A stretch of DNA of 7,852 nucleotides, from contig JAICPP010000159.1 in NCBI GenBank assembly GCA_025929805.1, forward strand, positions 1-7,852, in the 5' to 3' direction. The translations under genes and the position numbers were made by a program. A model generated the notes under the pieces. It did not search any database. It was not told the origin of the DNA and was given only the letters and a program-made list of their open reading frames with translations. Shown here piece after piece: positions 1 to 6,511 of this stretch. The stretch is from Gemmatimonadales bacterium. GTDB taxonomy: Bacteria > Gemmatimonadota > Gemmatimonadetes > Gemmatimonadales > GWC2-71-9. Every line of letters starts with the position of its first letter. The stretch's first letter is position 1.

Positions 1-864
1 GAGGCCTTGCTCGGCTCTGCGACTCGCGAGCAGGCCCAGGCTTCAGGCGCACTCCGAGAGCTGCCCATCAGCAGTGTTCAACCCAATCCGTTGCAGCCCC
101 GCTCTAATATCAACGAAGCCGAGCTGATCGAGTTGACGGCGTCCATCGAGGTATCCGGGCTGCTTCAGCCGGTCATTGTTCGTCCGCGCAATGGTAAGTA
201 CGAGCTCATTGCGGGCGAACGCCGCTGGCGGGCGGTCCAGCGTCTGGGGTGGTCCAAGATTCCGGCGATTGTCAGGGATGTCGATGATCGGACGCTTTTG
301 ACGTTAGCCCTGATCGAAAATCTTCAGCGTGACGACCTGACCGCAATCGAGGAGGCTGCTGGGTACCAGCGCCTGGCTGATGAGTTCGAGCTGGGGCAGG
401 CGGAGATTGCCCGGCTAGTGGGCCGCGACCGCTCTACGATCGCTAACCTCATTCGCCTATTAAAGTTGCCGGATGAAGTGAAACAGCTTATCCAGGAGCG
501 CAAACTGTCCGAGGGGCATGCTCGCCCGCTGCTGGGGATGGCCGATGACTCCGAGGTTGTGCGACTGGCCCAGGAAACCGTGGAGCAGGGCTGGTCGGTG
601 CGTGAGGTGGAGGCACGTGCGCGAGGCGACCTTCGTACCCCCACCACCACTGGCCGGCAACCCACCCATTCGACTCGAGCCCCCCAGAAGATGCCGAACG
701 CGGACATCCGGCGGGTCGAAGACGCGCTGCGCAAGCGGCTCGGCACCGACGTCCGGGTAACCGCTCGACGTAGGGGTCGGGGCTTCCTCAGTATCAGCTA
801 CTACTCGAACGAAGATCTCGCGCGAGTACTCGAATTGATTCTAGGCGAGCCGTTCACCGGATGA
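1..864 (+). CDS. parB: Chromosome-partitioning protein ParB, 5' end outside the window
   Basis: ParB is a CTP-dependent DNA clamp that loads at parS sites near the origin and, with ParA, segregates the chromosome. The frame is open from base 1 and begins Glu-Ala-Leu-Leu-Gly-Ser, matching the usual near-N-terminal ParB stretch GLEALLGS. The TTG at 7 is therefore an internal Leu codon and the true start lies upstream. Counting from that TTG, the ParB N-terminal domain covers about 18-110, with the CTP-pocket motifs GERRWRA (70-76) and ENLQRDDL (104-111). A helix-turn-helix parS reader lies near 130-153 (QAEIARLVGRDRSTIANLI). A Pro/Thr-rich linker spans about 207-229, and the C-terminal dimerisation domain about 230-283. 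All expected domains are present and intact. The stop overlaps the next start by 4 bases (ATGA). parA would be expected just upstream but is not visible. Family assignment is certain; the upstream extent is not. Confidence 0.96.
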   Translation, partial: EALLGSATREQAQASGALRELPISSVQPNPLQPRSNINEAELIELTASIEVSGLLQPVIVRPRNGKYELIAGERRWRAVQRLGWSKIPAIVRDVDDRTLLTLALIENLQRDDLTAIEEAAGYQRLADEFELGQAEIARLVGRDRSTIANLIRLLKLPDEVKQLIQERKLSEGHARPLLGMADDSEVVRLAQETVEQGWSVREVEARARGDLRTPTTTGRQPTHSTRAPQKMPNADIRRVEDALRKRLGTDVRVTARRRGRGFLSISYYSNEDLARVLELILGEPFTG

Positions 865-1658
865 AGCGTCGCAAGCGCTCGCGTTCGATTACCCTGGTCA
901 TTCAGCGGGACGGCACGACCAGGACGCGGACCGTCCGCATTCCGATCTGGGCACTTCGAGTCGGTGCCTGGACCGCTGGGTTGGCTGCGGTTGCGCTGGT
1001 CCTCATCACCGCCCTGTACGGTCCTCTGGTAGCGGCGGCGGCACGGGTGCCGGCCATGCAGCGCGAGTTGGCGCGACTCCGTGCCGAGAATATTAGAGTG
1101 CGTGAGCTTTCCGCGGCGCTGGATAGTGTCGAATCCCGGTATGCCCAGGTTCGTCAGATGCTGGGTGGCCAGATTGTCCGAGACCCCGTGGTCAAGCTAT
1201 TCCAGCTGCCGGTTGCACCGGTCATCCGCGCTCGCCTGGCATCCACCATGGAGTTTCCAAGTGGCTTGAGTGTGCCGAGACACTGGCCGCTGGATGAGCA
1301 GGGATACATCACGCGTGGGCAGGTGAAGGCCAGCGGGCGAGACGAAGCCCATCCGGGGATCGATATCGCGGTCTCCCTCGGGAGCCTGGTCCGGGCCTCG
1401 GGGGGCGCTAAGGTCCGGCAGGCGGGGCAGGATCCGGAGTATGGATCGTTTGTGCTTCTAGAACACCCAGAGGAATACCAGACCATGTATGGCCACCTAT
1501 CGCGCATCTTAGTAACAGCTGAGGAGACAGTCTCAACCGGCCAAGTCATAGGTCTGAGCGGAAACAGCGGGCGCTCCACTGCGCCCCATCTTCACTTCGA
1601 GGTACGCCAGCGGGGACAGCCCCTGGATCCCATGACTCTGGTTAAGGAAGGGCGGTAA
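861..1658 (+). CDS. Membrane-anchored M23 family metallopeptidase (peptidoglycan hydrolase)
   Basis: This is a zinc endopeptidase of the LytM/M23 type, expected to cut peptide cross-links of peptidoglycan in the periplasm. The 265-residue protein starts with a very basic segment (1-26), followed by one membrane span at about 29-52. A coiled-coil-like, Leu/Glu/Arg-rich segment follows at about 64-101 and the peptidase domain at about 140-258. Zinc ligands are visible as H164 and D168 (HPGID) and H245 in HLHFEV; the catalytic histidines H212 (YGHLS) and H243 are also present, so an active enzyme is expected rather than a degenerate EnvC/NlpD-like activator. The ATG overlaps the parB stop by 4 bases, and the TAA overlaps the bactofilin start by one base (TAATG). 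A membrane-tethered M23 enzyme beside a bactofilin gene resembles known shape-control pairs such as Csd1 with CcmA in Helicobacter. The cleaved bond cannot be read from sequence. Confidence 0.94.
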   Translation: MKRRKRSRSITLVIQRDGTTRTRTVRIPIWALRVGAWTAGLAAVALVLITALYGPLVAAAARVPAMQRELARLRAENIRVRELSAALDSVESRYAQVRQMLGGQIVRDPVVKLFQLPVAPVIRARLASTMEFPSGLSVPRHWPLDEQGYITRGQVKASGRDEAHPGIDIAVSLGSLVRASGGAKVRQAGQDPEYGSFVLLEHPEEYQTMYGHLSRILVTAEETVSTGQVIGLSGNSGRSTAPHLHFEVRQRGQPLDPMTLVKEGR

Positions 1659-2080
1659 TGAGCATTTTCTCCAGTCCTGCACGCGACGAGCAAGGCAATG
1701 AGCTCAGACGACGGCGTACCGATCAGATTCCCTTCTCCATCATAGCCAGTGATATGACAGTAATTGGCGACCTAGAGACAGAAGGCGTCGTGCGGGTGGA
1801 AGGTCGGGTGCGGGGGACCGTGCGGGTGGGATCTCAGGTTCTCGTTGCGCAAGGCGCGGTGATCGAGGGAGATCTACATACTCAGGAGGCGGTGATCGCC
1901 GGCCAGATCAACGGCGCCATCCACGCCCGCGAGCGGGTGGAGCTTCAGGCTACGGCAATGGTGGAGGGGGACATTCTCACGCCCAGGATCTCTATAATAG
2001 AAGGGGCCAAAGTCACAGGCGAAGTCAAAATGGACTCAAAGATGGAGGCACAGCCGGTCGGCACTTCCCACAAGAGTTGA
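1658..2080 (+). CDS. Bactofilin (polymer-forming cytoskeletal protein)
   Basis: Bactofilins self-assemble without nucleotide into filaments and act as scaffolds for wall enzymes or for chromosome-segregation proteins. The 140-residue product has a short polar N-terminal tail (1-26, including the basic run RRRR at 17-20). A bactofilin core follows at about 27-125, recognisable from SDMTVIGDLETEGVVRVEG and from regularly spaced Gly and Val/Ile typical of a right-handed beta-helix. A short tail covers 126-140. Length and layout are normal for the family. The start is supported by a good Shine-Dalgarno run, AAGGAAGGG at 1644-1652, and by the one-base overlap with the peptidase stop. Codon use is less GC-rich than downstream: 28 of 60 bases are G or C at 1981-2040. 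Position after parB and an M23 gene suggests it localises one or both products. That role is inferred; the family call is firm. Confidence 0.94.
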   Translation: MSIFSSPARDEQGNELRRRRTDQIPFSIIASDMTVIGDLETEGVVRVEGRVRGTVRVGSQVLVAQGAVIEGDLHTQEAVIAGQINGAIHARERVELQATAMVEGDILTPRISIIEGAKVTGEVKMDSKMEAQPVGTSHKS

Positions 2081-2090
2081 TAATTCACCT

Positions 2091-2125
2091 AAGTGTGTGG
2101 AAACTAAAACTTTGAACCACACCTT
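2091..2125. repeat. Imperfect inverted repeat in the spacer before the importer operon
   Basis: The arms AAGTGTGTGG (2091-2100) and CCACACCTT (2117-2125) pair over 9 base pairs if one T is bulged, around a 16-base A-rich loop. It lies in the only appreciable gap on the + strand, 2081-2138, between the bactofilin stop and the lipoprotein start. No T-run follows it, so it is a poor match to an intrinsic terminator. It could be an operator, a 5' leader hairpin or chance. A GATAAT hexamer at 2079-2084 resembles a -10 box but has no convincing -35 partner. The repeat is seen; any function is unproven. Confidence 0.35.
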
Positions 2126-2138
2126 CCCGCTCTGACCA

Positions 2139-3182
2139 GTGCAATTTATCGCACCCGCCCTCCGCAATACCCTACTGAAAGCCAGTTGGCAATATGCTGT
2201 CTTGATGCTGGTGCTACTCTCATGCGCGCGACAGGACACAAATCGATCGGGCTCCTCCTTTCGCGTAGGACTGGTAGTGCCGGGATCGGTGGCCGACGCA
2301 GCCTGGAACTCCGGGGCATATGCCGGGCTCCAACGAATTCGCGATTCGCTGGGTTTAGCCACGAGCCATATCGAGGCTCGAACCCCGACTGAGCAGATCG
2401 AGGCGCTACGGACCTACGCCGCCCAAGGCTACGATCTGGTGTTTGCTCACGGGTTCGAATTTCAGGACCCAGCCGAGCGGGTCTCGGCGACGTATCCTCG
2501 GACCGCCTTTGTGGTAACCTCGGGCCGACGAGCCCATGGCAATGTTTCTCCGCTCATTTTCCGGTTGGAGGAGGCGAGTTACCTGGCCGGGATGGTCGCC
2601 GGCAGCCTGACCCGGACTGGAGTCCTGGGCTTTGTCGGAGGCATCGAGCTGCCGCCGATTGTGGCCGGCTACCAGGGCTGGGTAAATGGGGCGAAGGCGA
2701 TGAACCCGCGGGTGCGTACCCAGTCGGTGTACCTGAACAGCTTCGATGATGTCGCCGCAGGGCGCGAGGCTGCATTGGCACTCATCGGAGCGGGAGCCGA
2801 CATGTTCCACCACAATGCCGATGCGGCGGCTCTGGGCCTGTTTCAAGCAGTAAAGGAGAAGCGAGGCGTCTACGTGTTCGGAGCCAATGCTGACCAGTCT
2901 CACCTCGCCCCGGGCCATGTCCTCGGCAGTGCCGTAATCGATCTCCCCCGTGCCTTCCTCTTCATCGCCGCTGAGATCCGGAAAGGAAACTTCACGCCAC
3001 GGGTGGAGGTGTTTGGCCTGAAAAGCGGAGTAGTCAGATACGTGGCTGCTTCCGCCCTGGACAGTCTGGTACCAGTGAAGGTCAAGGCCCGGATGGCCGC
3101 GGCCGCCGATTCCATATCCAGCGGCAAGCTGGTAGCCGCCCCCCGCCCTGCGAGCATGCAGGCGAGCGCTCTGGGTACCTGA
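2139..3182 (+). CDS. BMP/PnrA-family ABC substrate-binding lipoprotein
   Basis: This is the extracytoplasmic binding component of a BMP-type importer, a family that mostly captures purine or other nucleosides. A GTG at 2139 is the furthest possible start because an in-frame TGA lies at 2133-2135. No clear Shine-Dalgarno is seen, and later starts at CTG 2175 or ATG 2205 cannot be excluded. From the GTG, the lipoprotein signal has R9 and K14, a hydrophobic core at about 20-27 and the lipobox LLSC ending at C29. The mature BMP fold begins at FRVGLVVPG (41-49). It continues with DAAWN (53-57), SYLAGMVAG (147-155), GVLGFVGG (161-168) and SFDDVAAGREAALAL (201-215), all familiar BMP landmarks. Two ligand-region motifs depart from the common pattern: HHNAD (224-228), and NADQ (250-253), where GVDSDQ-like sequence is usual. 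The stop overlaps the next gene by one base. The exact substrate cannot be called. Confidence 0.91.
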   Translation: MQFIAPALRNTLLKASWQYAVLMLVLLSCARQDTNRSGSSFRVGLVVPGSVADAAWNSGAYAGLQRIRDSLGLATSHIEARTPTEQIEALRTYAAQGYDLVFAHGFEFQDPAERVSATYPRTAFVVTSGRRAHGNVSPLIFRLEEASYLAGMVAGSLTRTGVLGFVGGIELPPIVAGYQGWVNGAKAMNPRVRTQSVYLNSFDDVAAGREAALALIGAGADMFHHNADAAALGLFQAVKEKRGVYVFGANADQSHLAPGHVLGSAVIDLPRAFLFIAAEIRKGNFTPRVEVFGLKSGVVRYVAASALDSLVPVKVKARMAAAADSISSGKLVAAPRPASMQASALGT

Positions 3183-3976
3183 TGGTGCCGGTCTCGCTTG
3201 CCAGGGTCACGGAATACCTCGACGACTATCTCCGCATCGAAGAGGTGCCCGACGAGAACAACGCCGTCAACGGTCTCCAGGTAGAGAACAGAGGTACGGT
3301 CGGAAGCATTGTCGCCGCAGTAGACGCCTCGCAGGCGACCATCGACGGCGTGATCGCGGCGCTCGACCCAGGGCAGCCTCCTCCCCTCCTACTGGTACAT
3401 CATGGGCTTTTATGGGAGGGCAACGTCCCAGTCACCGGCCGCCGCTATCGCCGCATCTCCGCCCTGCTGGATCACGACATCCCACTGTATGCCGCCCACA
3501 TTCCGCTGGACGTTCATCCCGACGTCGGCAATAACGCGGTGCTCGCCGAACGGCTCGGAATCGAGGTGGAAGGATGGTTTGGGAGTTATCGGGGCATCTC
3601 TATCGGTGTGTGGGGGCAAGCTCCTGCAAGCCTGCCCACCCGGGAGTCCGTAGCACTGGAGCTCGACCGGGTCCTGCACACCCTCAAGGGCAGCGCCACG
3701 CTCATACCGGGGGGGCCCGAGCGGCCCACCCGGATGGGGATTATCACTGGAGGCGCCGGGAACATGGTGGCGCAGGCTCGTGACGCGGGCATTGATACCT
3801 TCATAACCGGTGAGGGACCGCACCACACCTATTTCGATGCCATGGAGTGGGGTCTCAACCTCATATACGCCGGGCATTACGCCACCGAGACGCTGGGCGT
3901 GCAGGCATTGGCCTCACACCTGGCCGAGCTGTTCGAGCTGGAATGGGAGTTTCATGATCATCCTACCGGGCTTTAG
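3182..3976 (+). CDS. NIF3 family dinuclear-metal protein (YbgI/SA1388-like)
   Basis: NIF3 proteins are widespread hexameric proteins with a two-metal centre. Some are labelled GTP cyclohydrolase I type 2, but their physiological reaction is unsettled. The 264-residue product is a normal single-module length without the extra PII-like insert of longer members. Metal-site motifs are all present: VHHGL with H73 and H74, AAHIPLD with H106 and D110, and GHYATE with H232 and E236. NGLQV (30-34) and ITGGAG (188-193) are further family signatures. The ATG overlaps the lipoprotein stop by one base (TGATG), and the gene ends 4 bases before the ATPase start, so it sits inside the transporter operon. This position suggests a role linked to the imported compound, possibly a nucleoside- or nucleotide-like substrate. 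That is inference; the family call is firm. Confidence 0.93.
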   Translation: MVPVSLARVTEYLDDYLRIEEVPDENNAVNGLQVENRGTVGSIVAAVDASQATIDGVIAALDPGQPPPLLLVHHGLLWEGNVPVTGRRYRRISALLDHDIPLYAAHIPLDVHPDVGNNAVLAERLGIEVEGWFGSYRGISIGVWGQAPASLPTRESVALELDRVLHTLKGSATLIPGGPERPTRMGIITGGAGNMVAQARDAGIDTFITGEGPHHTYFDAMEWGLNLIYAGHYATETLGVQALASHLAELFELEWEFHDHPTGL

Positions 3977-3980
3977 GTAA

Positions 3981-5456
3981 GTGCCCCCGGTGCTCGAGCT
4001 GGTCGGCATTCAGAAGCATTTCGGCTCCGTGCAGGCACTGCGCGGGGCCGATTTTTCTCTGGCCGAGGGTGAGGTTCACGCGCTTCTGGGGGAGAATGGC
4101 GCGGGCAAGACCACACTCATGTACATAGCCAACGGGCTGGTACGCCAGGACCGAGGTGAAGTCCGGGTCAACGGTGTTCCGCAGCCGATCTCCTCGCCAC
4201 GCGTGGCCAGGCGGATGGGCCTTGGAATGGTGCACCAGCACTTCACTGCCATTCCAGCAATGACCGTCGCCGAGAATATTGCGCTGGCCGCCGGTTGGTC
4301 CGGGCACCCGCGCGACCTGGGTCGCCAGGCGCAGCTGTTGAGCGAGCGTTTAGGTCTTCCGCTCGATCCGAATCAGCGGGCCGGCCGCCTGTCGGTGGCA
4401 CTGAAGCAGCGCCTCGAAGTCGTGAAAGCATTGGCAGGCGAAGCCCGGATCCTGCTCCTGGATGAGCCGACCGCGGTACTCGCCCCTGCCGAGGCCGACG
4501 AGCTGCTGCGAATCATCAAGGCCTTTGCGGGCTCGGGTGGCGCGGTCGTGCTGATCACCCACAAGCTCGACGAAGCCTTGCGTGCCGCGGACCGGGTGAC
4601 TGTCCTCCGGAGCGGATTGGTCACCTACTCCGGTCCCAGTGGTGCGCAAAGCGTCGAGTCGCTGGCCCGGGCCATGATCGGTCCCGGTGCCGATCTCCCG
4701 ATTCTCCAGGGCGACGGTGCCCGGGTCCCTACGCCGCAAGTGTCGGATCGCACGCTGGTCCGCCTGGACTCGTTGGAAGTGTCTCGGGAGAGTGGCTACG
4801 GGATCGCGGTGCGGCATGGCCGTCTGACCATTCAGGCGGGCGAGATAGTCGGAATCGCAGCGGTCGAGGGCAACGGTCAACGTGAGCTGCTTCGGACGGT
4901 GGCCGGGCGGCTTCTGCCCCTCAGAGGGAGACTGGAAGTGGCGCGTCCGATCGGCTTCATCCCCGAGGACCGGACCTCCGAAGGGCTTATCCTCGAGCTC
5001 AGCCTGACCGAGAATGTGGCATTGGGCATGGACGATCAGACCTCCTGGATCAAGCGTGGCCGGATCGACTGGCGAGCCGCCCGGCGCCATACCGCCGAGC
5101 TGATACGCGAGTTCGACATCGTTGCTCCCGGTCCTGATGTAAGAGCGAGCTCGCTGAGTGGCGGCAACCAGCAGAAGTTGATCGTGGCTCGCGAACTCTC
5201 CCGGAATCCAACGGTGATCGTCGCGGAAAACCCCACCCGCGGCATGGATGTGAGCGCAACCGCATCCATTCTCTCGCGTCTCCGCGCCGCCGCGGACGCG
5301 GGAGCCGCGGTGTTGTTCCATTCGAGCGATCTCGACGAGGTGCTGCACCTCGCCGATCGCGTCATCGTCATGTCGCGGGGCACCCTCATGGAAGCACCCA
5401 TCGGTGCTTCCCGCACCGTGGTCGGCCAGATGATGCTGCAATCCGAGAGCCGGTGA
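3981..5456 (+). CDS. BMP-type ABC importer ATPase, two nucleotide-binding domains
   Basis: This cytoplasmic energy-coupling subunit carries two fused ATPase domains, as in the sugar/nucleoside importers related to RbsA, XylG and YufO; 491 residues is typical. Domain 1 has Walker A GENGAGKT (37-44), Q-loop Q86, signature LSVAL (137-141), Walker B ILLLDEP (157-163) and H-loop H194. Domain 2 has a degenerate P-loop VEGNGQ (295-300) without GKT, a canonical signature LSGGN (392-396), an altered Walker B (VIVAENPT, 412-419) and Ser449 at the H-loop position. One ATP site, domain 1 Walker motifs with domain 2 signature, therefore looks competent, and the other looks inactive; degenerate second domains are usual in this family. 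The GTG at 3981 lies 4 bases after the NIF3 stop, but a GTG at 3990 is also possible because AGG at 3975-3977 is better placed for it. The stop overlaps the next gene by 4 bases (GTGA). Confidence 0.94.
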   Translation: MPPVLELVGIQKHFGSVQALRGADFSLAEGEVHALLGENGAGKTTLMYIANGLVRQDRGEVRVNGVPQPISSPRVARRMGLGMVHQHFTAIPAMTVAENIALAAGWSGHPRDLGRQAQLLSERLGLPLDPNQRAGRLSVALKQRLEVVKALAGEARILLLDEPTAVLAPAEADELLRIIKAFAGSGGAVVLITHKLDEALRAADRVTVLRSGLVTYSGPSGAQSVESLARAMIGPGADLPILQGDGARVPTPQVSDRTLVRLDSLEVSRESGYGIAVRHGRLTIQAGEIVGIAAVEGNGQRELLRTVAGRLLPLRGRLEVARPIGFIPEDRTSEGLILELSLTENVALGMDDQTSWIKRGRIDWRAARRHTAELIREFDIVAPGPDVRASSLSGGNQQKLIVARELSRNPTVIVAENPTRGMDVSATASILSRLRAAADAGAAVLFHSSDLDEVLHLADRVIVMSRGTLMEAPIGASRTVVGQMMLQSESR

Positions 5457-6511
5457 TTCGGATCGGGTGGGCGGTTCTGGCCGGGGCGGCCGGGCTCGCC
5501 ATCCTGGCGCTGGGGCTCGAGGCCGCCGGCTACGATTCCTCATCCGCTCTCACCGCACTATGGAACGGGGCATTCGGGTCGTGGTACGCCTTTACCTCGG
5601 CGACGCTGGTCCGATCGGTGCCTCTCATCCTGATCGGATTGGGAATCGCGATCGCGTTCCGTGCGGGGGTGTTCAACATCGGCGCCGAAGGCCAATTCTA
5701 TGCCGGCGCCATTGCCGCAACCTGGGTAGGGCTGCACGTGGCCGGCCGCCCGGCGGCCCTTGCGATCGCCATGGTGTTGAGCGCCTCGGTGCTGGCCGGT
5801 GCGGCCTGGGTGGCGGTGCCGGTTTGGCTGAAGCTTCGATTCGGGGTGATCGAAGTGATCAGTACGCTGCTGCTCAATTTCGTGGCCGAATCGCTGGTGA
5901 GCCTGCTGGTGCAGGGACCGCTGCAGGAGCCCACCGGGATCTACCCCCAGAGCGACGCGATTGCGGAGGCTGCTCGACTGCCGTTGTTGGCTGCCGGCCG
6001 CCTCCACGCCGGTTTTCTGCTCGCCTGTGCCGGAGCTCTCGTGCTCTGGTATCTCTTCAGCAGGACTGTCTGGGGCTTTCGGCTCCGAGCGGTGGGACTG
6101 GGCCCACGGGCGGCCGAGGTGAGCGGGCAGATCGACAGCCCACGCATGGGGGCGGTGGCTCTGCTTTGCTCCGGGTGTCTTGCCGGTCTCGCTGGTGGCG
6201 TCGAGGTGAGCGGCGTCTCCTATGCCCTCTTCCAGAATCTATCGCCCGGCTATGGCTTCACCGGCATTGCGGTGGCTCTTCTGGGTGGCCTGCATCCACT
6301 GGGTGTCCTGCTCAGCGGGATATTCATGGGAGCGCTGGAAGCCGGCGCAGGTGCGATGCAGCGCGACGCGGGAGTGCCGTCGGTGGCGGTGTATGTAGTC
6401 GAAGCCGTCATCATCATGGTCGTGCTGCTGGCAACCACCCCCAAGGGGGGTTGGATCCCGGTACGAGTCATTCGAAGAATTCGTCCTGCAGCACCCAAGG
6501 CTCATCGTTAA
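5453..6511 (+). CDS. BMP-type ABC importer permease, first subunit
   Basis: This inner-membrane permease of the BPD_transp_2 family is expected to form the channel with the second permease encoded just downstream. The 352-residue protein is highly hydrophobic, with about eight to ten membrane segments, roughly 4-26, 52-70, 78-96, 100-126, 132-153, 184-203, 232-255, 268-298 and 308-327. FNIGAEGQF (74-82) is the hallmark of the first permease in nucleoside-type systems. GFRLRAVGLGPRAAEVSG (208-225) corresponds to the conserved cytoplasmic loop that contacts the ATPase. The end is basic (RVIRRIRP). The GTG start at 5453 overlaps the ATPase stop by 4 bases, and the TAA overlaps the second permease start by one base (TAATG). 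The gene is strongly GC-rich, with 44 of 60 bases G or C at 5761-5820. Substrate specificity is not evident from the permease alone. Confidence 0.93.
   Translation: MIRIGWAVLAGAAGLAILALGLEAAGYDSSSALTALWNGAFGSWYAFTSATLVRSVPLILIGLGIAIAFRAGVFNIGAEGQFYAGAIAATWVGLHVAGRPAALAIAMVLSASVLAGAAWVAVPVWLKLRFGVIEVISTLLLNFVAESLVSLLVQGPLQEPTGIYPQSDAIAEAARLPLLAAGRLHAGFLLACAGALVLWYLFSRTVWGFRLRAVGLGPRAAEVSGQIDSPRMGAVALLCSGCLAGLAGGVEVSGVSYALFQNLSPGYGFTGIAVALLGGLHPLGVLLSGIFMGALEAGAGAMQRDAGVPSVAVYVVEAVIIMVVLLATTPKGGWIPVRVIRRIRPAAPKAHR

Noticed and set aside
2055..2084. Possible promoter: GATAAT at 2079-2084, or TTGATA at 2077-2082 as a -35 box.
   Set aside because: No acceptable partner hexamer exists at normal spacing for either, and the promoter consensus of this organism is unknown.
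1..2138. Search for a parS palindrome close to parB.
   Set aside because: No sequence resembling TGTTTCACGTGAAACA was found by eye in either orientation; parS may lie outside the window.
4350..5543. A 397-codon open frame on the minus strand opposite the ATPase gene.
   Set aside because: It has no recognisable domain, is rich in His, Arg, Gly and Asp as antisense shadow frames are, and lies across conserved ABC motifs on the other strand.
5467..6510. A long alternative frame stays open through the whole first permease gene and joins the second permease in frame.
   Set aside because: Its translation is Arg/Gly/Pro-rich and low in complexity, with no membrane or family character, while the overlapping frame encodes a clear permease. 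Scarcity of stops is expected in DNA this GC-rich. The second permease starts at 6511.
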